36,547 nucleotides of DNA from Shewanella electrodiphila (GTDB taxonomy: Bacteria; Pseudomonadota; Gammaproteobacteria; Enterobacterales; Shewanellaceae): positions 1-36,547 of the forward strand of contig NZ_JAKIKU010000021.1 in assembly GCF_023283985.1 (NCBI RefSeq), given 5' to 3'. A program made the translations under genes and the position numbers. Position 1 is the stretch's first letter. Every line of letters begins with the position of its first letter. Of this stretch, positions 1 through 6,862 are shown in pieces. Below the pieces are notes generated by a model, which saw nothing but the letters and a program-made list of their open reading frames with translations, was not told the origin of the DNA and did not search any database.

Positions 1-119
1 TGCTTGGTGACAATAGCATTGTGGTACCACCTGATCCCATCCCGAACTCAGTAGTGAAACGCAATCGCGCCGATGATAGTGTGGGGTCTCCCCATGTGAA
101 AGTAGGTCATCACCAAGCG
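1..119 (+). rRNA. rrf: 5S ribosomal RNA
   Basis: Component of the large ribosomal subunit. The 5' and 3' ends form a perfect 8-bp helix (positions 2-9 with 111-118). The interior carries the conserved 5S elements CCCGAACTCAG and GTGTGGGGTCTCCCCATG. The length is close to 120 nt, so the gene looks complete. The 23S and 16S genes would lie left of the window. An intrinsic terminator follows at 147-175. Exact mature ends are inferred from helix I. Confidence 0.95.
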
Positions 120-146
120 CCTAATTTCTCTTAATTGAGAGCAGAT

Positions 147-175
147 AGCCCGTTACTCACGTAGCGGGCTTTTTT
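147..175 (+). terminator. rRNA operon terminator
   Basis: The stem AGCCCGTTAC / GTAGCGGGCT (147-156 with 161-170, one wobble pair) has a 4-nt loop and is followed by TTTTTT. It lies 28 bp after the 5S gene and should end the rRNA transcript. Two related copies follow downstream. Confidence 0.85.
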
Positions 176-220
176 GTGTCTGGAATTTGAGAGAATGAGT
201 TAGTAGCTAAAGCTAACAGA

Positions 221-266
221 TAGTGTGAGCGATATGCCCATGTAAAAATAGGTCATTGCCAAGCGC
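221..266 (+). pseudogene. Decayed 5S rRNA 3' fragment, copy 1
   Basis: Aligning to the last ~46 nt of the intact 5S gene shows the shared blocks TAGTGTG, CCCATGT, ATAGGTCAT and CCAAGC. The region matching the first ~70 nt of 5S is absent and replaced by sequence with a GTTAG/CTAAC inverted repeat. It cannot make a functional 5S RNA. Confidence 0.7.
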
Positions 267-307
267 ACCATATCTTTAAAATTAGTGCTTCTTAATTGAG
301 AGCAGTT

Positions 308-336
308 AGCCAGTTACTCAGGTAACGGGCTTTTTT
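308..336 (+). terminator. Duplicated rRNA-type terminator, copy 2
   Basis: The stem AGCCAGTTAC / GTAACGGGCT (308-317 with 322-331) has one mismatch and is followed by TTTTTT. It is a copy of the terminator after the 5S gene and should still work. Confidence 0.7.
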
Positions 337-380
337 GTGTTTGGAATTTGAGTCAATGAGTTAGTAGCTAAAGCTAACAG

Positions 381-444
381 ACAGCGCGGTCGATATGCCT
401 ATGTACCCTTACAAGGATAGTAAAAAATAGTTGATCGCCAAGCG
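381..444 (+). pseudogene. Decayed 5S rRNA 3' fragment, copy 2
   Basis: This is a second, more eroded copy of the 5S tail (GATATGCCTATGTA ... AATAG ... ATCGCCAAGCGC). It is interrupted by about 18 extra bases containing CCTTACAAGG. It shares the flanks of copy 1, so the two probably arose by tandem duplication. Confidence 0.6.
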
Positions 445-486
445 CCCCATATCTTTAAAATTAGTGCCTCTTAATTGAGAGCAGAT

Positions 487-513
487 AGCCCGTTACTCAA
501 GTAATGGGCTTTA
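487..513 (+). terminator. Duplicated rRNA-type terminator, copy 3 (eroded)
   Basis: The stem AGCCCGTTAC / GTAATGGGCT (487-496 with 501-510) is intact with wobble pairs. The T tract is broken (TTTATTG), so termination is probably weaker than in copies 1 and 2. Confidence 0.5.
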
Positions 514-695
514 TTGTAGCTGGGTTATATGATTATAAAACTCAAGTGTAAAGTTAGATGCAACGAGTTAGATTGAATCGGATATCTTTGAGTGAGAGCT
601 CAAGGCGAACTACTGCATAAGTAATCCGCTAATTTCTACCGTCTCAAATACCTAATTTATTTGCCTGATAGTGTTATTAAATTCACCAAGGTACA

Positions 696-1739
696 ATGAA
701 CTATCATTTTCAAAAAAATCTAAATATGCCTGTCAGCTTAAAACCATTTAATACATTAGCTTTAGAGCAGGGCTGCCTTCAATTTGTTGAAGTAACGTCT
801 GTTATAGAACTTAAACAACAACTTATTAAAGCAGCGAATGCTTCACTACCTACATTGATTTTAGGTGGAGGGAGTAATGTTGTTTTTACTAGTGATTACC
901 AAGGCGTAGTGATTAAAGTGGCGACAAAGGGCATTGAAGTTAGTGAAGATGCTGAAGCTTTTTATATCTCTGTACAGGCGGGCGAAAGTTGGCATGAGTT
1001 TGTTGGCTATTGTTTAGATAATGGTTTTCATGGCTTGGAGAACTTAGCACTGATACCTGGCACTGTTGGTGCTGCACCTATTCAAAATATTGGTGCCTAT
1101 GGGGTTGAGATTAACAAGTATTGTCAGAAAGTCAGTTACTTGGATCTAGCTAGCTTAGAAAGCAATACATTAACTAATTCAGAGTGTCATTTTGGATATC
1201 GTGATTCAATTTTTAAAAATGAATTAAAGAATCAAATTGCCATTACTGAAGTTCAGTTTAGATTACCAAAGGTATGGCAGGCAAATATAGAATATGGCCC
1301 ACTGCAGCACTTTAATTTAGAAACAGTCACACCAAAACAAGTATATGACACTGTATGTGATATTCGAAAGAGCAAGTTACCTGACCCAGCAGTGCTTGGT
1401 AATGTAGGCAGTTTCTTTAAGAACCCAATAATAGAAGCCTCTCAATATATTGAGCTACTTAAGACCTATTCTGATTTGGTTGGTTATGCCCAAGTTGATG
1501 GCAAAATTAAAATTGCAGCTGGTTGGTTAATTGATGAAGCAGGCCTTAAAGGGGTCAATAAAGGTCGAGCCGCAGTGCATGATAAACAGGCCTTAGTGTT
1601 AGTAAACTTGGATGACGCAGTCGGAGAAGATATCTGTCAGCTTGCACATTACATAATGGATATTGTGTTAGCTAAATTTGGAATTCAATTGGATCCTGAG
1701 CCAAGGATTATTGGTGCAACTGGCGAGGAAAATTTGTAA
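696..1739 (+). CDS. murB: UDP-N-acetylenolpyruvoylglucosamine reductase
   Basis: FAD enzyme that uses NADPH to reduce UDP-GlcNAc-enolpyruvate to UDP-MurNAc, in cytoplasmic peptidoglycan precursor synthesis. At 347 residues it matches type I MurB of enterics. The FAD-binding LGGGSN is at 56-61. PGTVGAAPIQNIGAYG is at 121-136 and GYRDS at 167-171. NVGSFFKNP (236-244) carries the likely catalytic Ser239, and the C-terminal DPEPR the likely catalytic Glu335. The 696 start has a modest AAGG upstream. An internal Met at 726 aligns better with the usual MurB N-terminus but lacks a ribosome-binding site. The stop overlaps birA by one base, so the two are translationally coupled. Confidence 0.95.
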   Translation: MNYHFQKNLNMPVSLKPFNTLALEQGCLQFVEVTSVIELKQQLIKAANASLPTLILGGGSNVVFTSDYQGVVIKVATKGIEVSEDAEAFYISVQAGESWHEFVGYCLDNGFHGLENLALIPGTVGAAPIQNIGAYGVEINKYCQKVSYLDLASLESNTLTNSECHFGYRDSIFKNELKNQIAITEVQFRLPKVWQANIEYGPLQHFNLETVTPKQVYDTVCDIRKSKLPDPAVLGNVGSFFKNPIIEASQYIELLKTYSDLVGYAQVDGKIKIAAGWLIDEAGLKGVNKGRAAVHDKQALVLVNLDDAVGEDICQLAHYIMDIVLAKFGIQLDPEPRIIGATGEENL

Positions 1740-2701
1740 TGAATGAGCATTGGGACAAGAAAGCGCAGATTATTGGACTGTTAGATCATACTGAATTTAT
1801 CTCTGGTGAACTAATTGCACAGCAAGTGGGATTATCTCGTACTGCAGTTAACAATCATATTGCACAATTAGAAACCTATGGTGTCGATATCTTCAGTGTA
1901 AAAGGTAAGGGATATAAATTAGCTAAACAATTACCTATTTTTGATAAAAGTAAACTTGTAAACAACATCGAAAATCGTTGCTTTTATTTTCATGAAATAG
2001 AAAGTACTAATGCTTTTATGCTTCAACATGCTGATGAGCTAAAAAATGGTGATATTTGTATTGCTGAATATCAGTCAGCGGGTCGAGGTAGAAGAGGCAG
2101 ACAATGGGTTTCACCATATGGTCAACATGTTTACGCATCTTTGTTTTGGAGACTTAACCAAGGCATGAATGCAGCCATGGGGCTTAGTCTTGTTGTTGCT
2201 TGTTCAATTGTGACTTCCTTAAAGGCGTTTGGAGTAGATGGTTTAGGCGTTAAATGGCCGAATGACATTTACCGAGATAATAAGAAGTTAGCAGGGATAT
2301 TAATTGAGCTATCAGGTCATTCAATCGATGAGTGTCATTTGGTAATAGGCTTTGGTATCAATATGAGCATGTCAGAACAACATGCCGAGCAGATTGACCA
2401 ACCATGGAGTGATTTAACCTCTTTGAATTCAATGCCTGACAAAACTCAGCTGTTAACGGCTATTCATAAACAACTTAAAGTTGATCTCATGCAGTTTGAA
2501 GCTGAAGGTATGGAACCTTTTATACCTCAGTGGCAAGAGTATGATTTGTTTTATGACAAACAGATTAATCTATTAATGGCACCAAATAATGTCACAGGAA
2601 CATGTAAGGGCATTGATAAACAAGGTGCAGTGCTACTAGAGCACAATGGAGTAATAACGTCATATATAGGTGGAGAGATCAGTTTACGCGGAAGTGAGTA
2701 A
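1739..2701 (+). CDS. birA: Bifunctional biotin ligase / biotin operon repressor
   Basis: Activates biotin as biotinyl-5'-AMP and attaches it to the carboxyl carrier protein of acetyl-CoA carboxylase. With bound biotinyl-AMP it also represses biotin synthesis genes. The protein has 320 residues. A winged helix-turn-helix lies at about 10-60 (GLSRTAVNNHIAQLE), so this is the repressor-type class II enzyme. The biotinyl-AMP loop GRGRRGR is at 115-121, KWPND at 172-176, and the expected catalytic lysine is Lys183 in NKKLAG. The start overlaps the murB stop (TAATG). The murB-birA pair is conserved in enterics. A terminator follows at 2741-2770, inside the convergent coaA gene. Confidence 0.95.
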   Translation: MNEHWDKKAQIIGLLDHTEFISGELIAQQVGLSRTAVNNHIAQLETYGVDIFSVKGKGYKLAKQLPIFDKSKLVNNIENRCFYFHEIESTNAFMLQHADELKNGDICIAEYQSAGRGRRGRQWVSPYGQHVYASLFWRLNQGMNAAMGLSLVVACSIVTSLKAFGVDGLGVKWPNDIYRDNKKLAGILIELSGHSIDECHLVIGFGINMSMSEQHAEQIDQPWSDLTSLNSMPDKTQLLTAIHKQLKVDLMQFEAEGMEPFIPQWQEYDLFYDKQINLLMAPNNVTGTCKGIDKQGAVLLEHNGVITSYIGGEISLRGSE

Positions 2702-2721
2702 ACGGAATAAATTTCTAGCAA

Positions 2722-3672
2722 CTATTTACGCAATAAAACTCGGTCAACCAGATGGTTGGCCGCTTTTTTTAGAATTAAGTTCGCACGCTCGCGGCTCGGT
2801 TTTATGTTTGTTTGTAAATTGGGACCATTGATCGTATCCCAAATGTTGGCAGCGGTAGCGTTGGCTTCATCATCTGAAAGTTGTGAATAGTGATGAAAGA
2901 AAGACTTTGGATCGCTAAATGCGCCTTGTCTGAACTTTAAAAAGCGTTGTTGGTACCATTCTTTTAATAATGATTCTTCAGCATCGACATAAATAGAGAA
3001 ATCGACATAATCGGATAAGAAACTACTTTTACTTTCAGGGCTAGGATCTAGCGCGGTTTGAAGTACATTTAACCCTTCGATAATAAGAATGTCAGGTTGA
3101 TTAATGTTCTGTACTTCATCAGTGAGTCTGTCATAAGTCACATGAGAATAAAGGGGCGCACTGACATTGGGCTCACCTGCTTTTACTGCAGAAATAAAAT
3201 CGATCAGCATTTTCATGTCATAACTTTCTGGAAAGCCTTTTCGCTTTAGCAGGTTATTATGGGTGAGTTCTGCCAAGGGGTATAAGAAGCCATCAGTGGT
3301 GACTAGTTCAACTTTAGGGTGCTCAGGCCAACGTTGTAATAGTGTCTGAAGAATTCGAGCAGTGGTACTTTTACCAACAGCGACACTACCAGAAATACTA
3401 ATGATGTAAGGTGTTTTAGTGGGTTTGTGATTTAAAAATTGATCAAGCACCACACTGCTTTGCTGCTTTGAATCAATAATGAGATTTAATAAACGGCTTA
3501 AGGGAAGATAAATGTCAGTGACTTCATCTAATGACAGCTGTTCATTCATACCACGTAGATTGGCTAGTTCATCTTCGCTAAGTGTTAAAGGTACAGAATT
3601 ACGTAATTCTGACCACTGTTGGCGAAGAAATGAAAAATAAAGTGTTTGATGTAATGTATTGGTCGCTGTCAT
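2722..3672 (-). CDS. coaA: Pantothenate kinase (type I)
   Basis: Phosphorylates pantothenate with ATP, the first and rate-controlling step of coenzyme A synthesis in the cytoplasm. It has 316 residues, the same length as the E. coli enzyme. Walker A is GSVAVGKST at 95-103. TTDGFLYP at 125-132 includes the likely catalytic Asp127. RKGFPESYD is at 144-152. P-loop kinase signatures run through IIEGLNVLQ at about 197-205. The start is supported by a strong AAGGAAAGGA just upstream on the minus strand. The gene is convergent with birA, with only 20 bp between stop codons. Feedback inhibition by CoA is known for the family and not visible here. Confidence 0.96.
   Translation of the reverse strand: MTATNTLHQTLYFSFLRQQWSELRNSVPLTLSEDELANLRGMNEQLSLDEVTDIYLPLSRLLNLIIDSKQQSSVVLDQFLNHKPTKTPYIISISGSVAVGKSTTARILQTLLQRWPEHPKVELVTTDGFLYPLAELTHNNLLKRKGFPESYDMKMLIDFISAVKAGEPNVSAPLYSHVTYDRLTDEVQNINQPDILIIEGLNVLQTALDPSPESKSSFLSDYVDFSIYVDAEESLLKEWYQQRFLKFRQGAFSDPKSFFHHYSQLSDDEANATAANIWDTINGPNLQTNIKPSRERANLILKKAANHLVDRVLLRK
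2741..2770 (+). terminator. murB-birA terminator inside the coaA 3' end
   Basis: A 9-bp stem CGGTCAACC / GGTTGGCCG with loop AGAT is followed by CTTTTTTT on the + strand. It lies 40 bp after birA and is encoded opposite the last codons of coaA (the KKAANHLVDR stretch). So the same DNA serves as a coding tail on one strand and a terminator on the other. Confidence 0.75.
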
Positions 3673-3846
3673 ATCTTCCTTTCCTTAGGTCAGGCACAGT
3701 ACACCACCAAATTATTTTGAACAATAGCTAAAGTCATCTTACTTATCGTCGGTTAACTAAATCGCTTTATTTTTATCCTACCCAATCAAATAAAGCCCAA
3801 AAAAGCGCCATTTGAAACTTTTTTTAGCTTTTTTATTCATTTCCTA

Positions 3847-3875
3847 TTGCACTTACGCCAACATTTACCTAATAT
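3847..3875 (+). promoter_or_regulatory. Promoter of the tRNA-tuf operon
   Basis: TTGCAC (3847-3852), a 17-bp spacer, then TAATAT (3870-3875), with the GC-containing discriminator CCG expected of stable-RNA promoters. Predicted start is near 3882, about 12 nt before the first tRNA. The remaining coaA-tRNA gap (3673-3846) is AT-rich with no gene visible. Confidence 0.65.
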
Positions 3876-3893
3876 CCGTTTCCGAAATGATTA

Positions 3894-3969
<76 letters not shown>

Positions 3970-3976
3970 TTTTTCT

Positions 3977-4061
3977 GGAGGGGTTCCCGAGTGGCCAAAG
4001 GGATCAGACTGTAAATCTGACGGCTCAGCCTTCGAAGGTTCGAATCCTTCTCCCTCCACCA
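3977..4061 (+). tRNA. tRNA-Tyr (GTA anticodon)
   Basis: An 85-nt class II tRNA with acceptor stem GGAGGGG / CTCCCTCC, a long variable arm, anticodon loop CTGTAAA (anticodon GTA), T-arm GTTCGAA and an encoded CCA. It lies 7 nt after tRNA-Thr, so it is processed from the same precursor. Confidence 0.96.
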
Positions 4062-4097
4062 TTTTTAAAGGTAGTTAGGTAGCCTTATTCAGGTTGC

Positions 4098-4171
4098 GCG
4101 GATGTCGTATAATGGTATTACTCCAGCCTTCCAAGCTGATAACGCGGGTTCGATTCCCGCCATCCGCTCCA
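4098..4171 (+). tRNA. tRNA-Gly (TCC anticodon)
   Basis: A 74-nt tRNA with acceptor stem GCGGATG / CATCCGC, D-arm TCGTATAATGG, anticodon loop CTTCCAA (anticodon TCC), T-arm GTTCGAT and CCA. It is the last tRNA of the array. The second tRNA-Thr found at this position in E. coli is absent. Confidence 0.96.
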
Positions 4172-4186
4172 AATTGCTGAACGACT

Positions 4187-4230
4187 TGATTGCTTAGTAG
4201 TTCGTTTAAATGAACTATTAAGTCAATCAA
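4187..4230 (+). other. Long hairpin between tRNA-Gly and tuf
   Basis: The left arm TTGATTGCTTAGTAGTTC (4187-4203) pairs with GAACTATTAAGTCAATCAA (4212-4230) with one bulge and one wobble. This gives about 17 bp over a GTTTAAAT loop. There is no T tract, so it is not an intrinsic terminator. An RNase processing site or mRNA-stabilising element is the likeliest role (inference). The remaining tuf leader (4231-4366) contains a weak CGATG/CATCG stem followed by ACTTTTT at 4295-4321. Confidence 0.6.
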
Positions 4231-4366
4231 ATCCTTTAAATCAGCACGTCCTGTCTTATGCTAAACTTAATCACCAAAACTAAACTAATTAATTCGATGT
4301 CATTCTATGCATCGGACTTTTTCTATATGTGTTTTCATCACCAAGACTCTGGATTGAGGCAATATC

Positions 4367-5551
4367 ATGGCTAAAGAAAAATTTGAACGTAATAAACCAC
4401 ACGTAAACGTGGGTACAATCGGTCACGTCGACCATGGTAAAACAACGCTAACTGCTGCAATCTCAGCTGTTTTAACCAAAACTTACGGTGGTGAAGTTAA
4501 AGATTTCGCACAAATCGATAACGCTCCAGAAGAGCGTGAGCGCGGTATTACAATTAATACTTCTCACATCGAATATGACACACCTACTCGTCACTACGCA
4601 CACGTAGATTGTCCTGGTCACGCCGATTATGTTAAAAACATGATTACTGGTGCTGCTCAAATGGATGGCGCTATCTTAGTAGTTGCTGCTACAGATGGTC
4701 CTATGCCACAAACACGTGAGCACATCCTGCTTTCACGTCAGGTTGGTGTACCTTTCATCATCGTATTCATGAACAAATGTGACATGGTTGACGATGAAGA
4801 ACTACTTGAATTAGTAGAAATGGAAGTTCGTGAACTTCTTTCTGAATATGACTTCCCAGGTGATGACTTACCAGTTATCCAAGGTTCTGCGCTTAAAGCT
4901 CTTGAAGGCGACGAAGCTTGGGAACCAAAGATTATCGAACTAGCAGAAGCGTTAGATTCGTACATCCCTGAGCCAGAGCGTGACATCGATAAGCCGTTCC
5001 TACTTCCAATTGAAGATGTATTCTCAATTTCAGGTCGTGGTACAGTTGTTACTGGTCGTGTTGAGCGTGGTATCATCCGCGTTGGTGAAGAAGTTGAAAT
5101 CGTTGGTGTTAAAGACACGACTAAGACTACTTGTACTGGTGTTGAAATGTTCCGCAAGCTTCTTGACGAAGGTCGTGCTGGCGAAAACTGTGGTGTTCTT
5201 TTACGTGGTACTAAGCGTGAAGATGTTGAGCGTGGTCAAGTATTGGCACAGCCAGGTACTATCACACCTCACACTACTTTCGAATCAGAAGTATACGTAC
5301 TAAGCAAAGAAGAAGGCGGACGTCACACTCCATTCTTCAAAGGCTACCGTCCACAGTTCTACTTCCGTACAACTGACGTAACTGGTACTATCGAGCTTCC
5401 AGAAGGCGTAGAAATGGTAATGCCTGGTGATAACATCAAAATGGTTGTTACACTAATCTACCCAATCGCGATGGACGACGGTTTACGTTTCGCTATTCGT
5501 GAAGGTGGCCGTACTGTTGGTGCTGGTGTTGTAGCTAAAATCGTTGCTTAA
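4367..5551 (+). CDS. tufB: Elongation factor Tu, tRNA-linked copy
   Basis: GTPase that delivers aminoacyl-tRNA to the ribosomal A site in the cytoplasm. It has 394 residues. G1 is GHVDHGKT (19-26), the switch II DCPGH is at 81-85, NKCD at 136-139 and GSAL at 173-176, followed by beta-barrel domains 2 and 3. It starts with ATG, preceded by GAGG. The symbol follows its position downstream of tRNAs, as E. coli tufB. It differs from the second copy (21095-22279) at only two residues, Glu183 and Asp250 here against Ser and Glu there, and at about nine nucleotides by eye. That points to recent gene conversion. Confidence 0.97.
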   Translation: MAKEKFERNKPHVNVGTIGHVDHGKTTLTAAISAVLTKTYGGEVKDFAQIDNAPEERERGITINTSHIEYDTPTRHYAHVDCPGHADYVKNMITGAAQMDGAILVVAATDGPMPQTREHILLSRQVGVPFIIVFMNKCDMVDDEELLELVEMEVRELLSEYDFPGDDLPVIQGSALKALEGDEAWEPKIIELAEALDSYIPEPERDIDKPFLLPIEDVFSISGRGTVVTGRVERGIIRVGEEVEIVGVKDTTKTTCTGVEMFRKLLDEGRAGENCGVLLRGTKREDVERGQVLAQPGTITPHTTFESEVYVLSKEEGGRHTPFFKGYRPQFYFRTTDVTGTIELPEGVEMVMPGDNIKMVVTLIYPIAMDDGLRFAIREGGRTVGAGVVAKIVA

Positions 5552-5574
5552 TAGCGACCTTTAGTTAACACTTT

Positions 5575-5602
5575 AAAAAGGAAGCTTCGGCTTCCTTTTT
5601 TT
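5575..5602 (+). terminator. tuf terminator (tRNA-linked copy)
   Basis: AAAAAGGAAGC-TTCG-GCTTCCTTTTTTT: a stem with a stable UUCG tetraloop and a T7 tract, 24 bp after the tuf stop. The same sequence follows the other tuf gene. Confidence 0.9.
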
Positions 5603-5650
5603 GTTTTATAGATTTTTTTTAAGTTTTGCTTATGTTCTCTAGTGTCGACC

Positions 5651-5679
5651 TTGCGAACTGACTAGAATAAGAATACAAT
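5651..5679 (+). promoter_or_regulatory. Candidate secE-nusG promoter
   Basis: TTGCGA (5651-5656), a 17-bp spacer and TACAAT (5674-5679). It lies after the tuf terminator and about 125 bp before secE, which leaves a long structured leader. Confidence 0.5.
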
Positions 5680-5694
5680 CTATGGCCGATTTTT

Positions 5695-5779
5695 GACCCT
5701 GAGCTGATGCTTTTCGTGGCTAAACTCGGAAGTACTATTTGATAAAATGGTACATATTTATCAAATTTAAGCTCAGGTC
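5695..5779 (+). promoter_or_regulatory. Nested inverted repeats in the secE leader
   Basis: The outer arms GACCCTGAGCT (5695-5705) and AGCTCAGGTC (5770-5779) pair with one bulged C. The inner arms ATTTGATAAA (5737-5746) and TTTATCAAAT (5757-5766) are a perfect 10-bp inverted repeat. The element ends 23 bp before the secE start. It could be an operator or a leader RNA structure. I do not recognise it as a known family. Confidence 0.5.
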
Positions 5780-5802
5780 TTAGTGAGTAACGGAACCAAC
5801 CG

Positions 5803-6174
5803 ATGACGACAAATACTGAAAACCAGAATAATTCTCTGGATATTGTTAAGTGGGGCATTGCAGTTATATTGATTGCCGCCGCTGTTATTGGCAACCAAGC
5901 ATTTGGCGAAGCCAGTGTTGTAGTACGCGCATTAGGCGTAATTGTTGCCTTTGTAATTGCAGGCTTTATTGCTCTGCAAACGGTAAAGGGTAAAGAAGCT
6001 TTATCTTTTGCTCGTGAAGCTCACATTGAAGTACGTAAAGTGGTTTGGCCTACGCGTCAAGAAGCGCTGAACACAACATTCATTGTTCTTGCTGCAACAG
6101 CTGTCGTAGCCGTTATCCTTTGGGGTTTCGACTGGGTACTATTGCGCGTTGTTAACCTAATTACTGGCGTATAG
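5803..6174 (+). CDS. secE: Sec translocon subunit SecE
   Basis: Essential inner-membrane subunit that clamps SecY in the SecYEG protein-export channel. It has 123 residues with three predicted membrane segments (about 16-31, 40-60 and 92-116), as in enteric SecE. The conserved amphipathic helix and hinge EVRKVVWPTRQEA is at about 76-88, just before the third segment. The ribosome-binding site is weak (CGGAAC). nusG begins 8 bp after the stop. The secE-nusG pairing upstream of the L11 operon is conserved across bacteria. Confidence 0.95.
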   Translation: MTTNTENQNNSLDIVKWGIAVILIAAAVIGNQAFGEASVVVRALGVIVAFVIAGFIALQTVKGKEALSFAREAHIEVRKVVWPTRQEALNTTFIVLAATAVVAVILWGFDWVLLRVVNLITGV

Positions 6175-6182
6175 GCATTTAC

Positions 6183-6734
6183 ATGACTGAAGCAACAGAA
6201 GCAAAAAAAAGATGGTATGTCATTCAAGCATTCTCAGGCTATGAAGGCCGAGTAGTAAAAACATTGCTTGAACATATTAAGATGCACAACATGGAAGATT
6301 ACTTTGCAGAGGTATTAGTACCGACTGAAGAAGTAGTTGAAATGCGTGATGGTCAACGTCGCAAGAGCGAACGTAAATTCTTCCCTGGCTATGTATTAGT
6401 CCAAATGGAAATGAATGACGAAAGCTGGCACTTAGTGAAAAGCATTCCACGAGTAATGGGCTTCATTGGTGGGACTTCAGATCGTCCAGCACCAATCTCA
6501 GACAAAGAAGCGGATGCCATTCTTCAGCGTTTACAAGATACCGTTGAGTCTCCTACTCATCGCGTTATGTTTGAACCTGGTGAAGTTGTTCGTGTTAACG
6601 ATGGTCCATTTGCTGACTTTAATGGCACCATTGAAGAAGTTGATTACGATAAGAACCGCGTTAAGGTTTCAGTAATGATCTTCGGTCGTTCTACTCCAGT
6701 TGAGTTAGACTTCCAGCAAGTTGAAAAGAACTGA
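6183..6734 (+). CDS. nusG: Transcription elongation/antitermination factor NusG
   Basis: Binds the RNA polymerase clamp helices through its N-terminal domain. Through its C-terminal domain it contacts Rho or ribosomal protein S10, linking transcription to termination or translation. It has 183 residues. The NGN domain is about 8-120 with FFPGYVLV (66-73) and GFIGG (93-97). The KOW domain is about 130-183 with GEVVRVNDGPFADFNG (133-148). It sits 8 bp after secE in the same transcript, which ends at the strong hairpin at 6764-6801. S10, its known partner, is encoded at 22612 in this window. Confidence 0.97.
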   Translation: MTEATEAKKRWYVIQAFSGYEGRVVKTLLEHIKMHNMEDYFAEVLVPTEEVVEMRDGQRRKSERKFFPGYVLVQMEMNDESWHLVKSIPRVMGFIGGTSDRPAPISDKEADAILQRLQDTVESPTHRVMFEPGEVVRVNDGPFADFNGTIEEVDYDKNRVKVSVMIFGRSTPVELDFQQVEKN

Positions 6735-6756
6735 TTAAATTAAATACAAATAGTAT

Positions 6757-6785
6757 TTGTTTGCGGGTGCGGATTTTAGTATAAT
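6757..6785 (+). promoter_or_regulatory. L11 operon promoter (rplK)
   Basis: TTGTTT (6757-6762), a 17-bp spacer and a consensus TATAAT (6780-6785), then the GC-rich discriminator CCGCACCCG, typical of stringently controlled ribosomal promoters. The -10 box lies in the loop and right arm of the nusG terminator hairpin. Predicted start is near 6792. Confidence 0.65.
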
Positions 6786-6801
6786 CCGCACCCGTTGTTT
6801 T
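6764..6801 (+). terminator. secE-nusG terminator
   Basis: A perfect 12-bp stem CGGGTGCGGATT / AATCCGCACCCG (6764-6775 with 6783-6794) with a 7-nt loop, followed by TTGTTTT. It overlaps the -10 element of the next promoter. Confidence 0.75.
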
Positions 6802-6804
6802 CAA

Positions 6805-6843
6805 GGGGAGCTCATTGGCATGTAGCCGATAGCGTTTGAACCC
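6805..6843 (+). promoter_or_regulatory. L1-binding translational operator
   Basis: The leader before rplK folds as GGG(6806-6808)/CCC(6841-6843), GCT/AGC(6810-6812/6831-6833), and an ATTGGC/GCCGAT hairpin. The internal GTTTGAA resembles the L1 site in 23S rRNA and in the E. coli L11 leader. In E. coli, L1 represses rplK and rplA translation through this element. The match was made from memory. Confidence 0.6.
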
Positions 6844-6862
6844 AAATTGAGGAAATGTCGAC

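Larger units (their letters stand above)
130..515 (+). repeat. Tandem 5S-tail/terminator repeats
   Basis: The block starting CTTAATTGAGAGCAG and ending in a terminator hairpin occurs three times, starting at 130, 291 and 470 (spacings 161 and 179 bp). Between the copies are shared stretches: GGAATTTGAG, GAGTTAGTAGCTAAAGCTAA, then a decayed 5S 3' end, then CATATCTTTAAAATTAGTGC. The 18-bp difference in spacing comes from an insertion around 405-422. This is best read as tandem duplication of the 5S 3' end plus terminator, followed by decay. It fills most of the 576-bp gap between 5S and murB. I see no gene in 516-695, and no promoter there that I would defend. Confidence 0.8.

Noticed and set aside
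4738..5157. 139-codon antisense ORF inside tuf, repeated at 21466-21885
   Set aside because: It appears in both copies only because the tuf genes are near identical. It is Ser/Thr-rich as expected from antisense of biased codons and has no ribosome-binding site.
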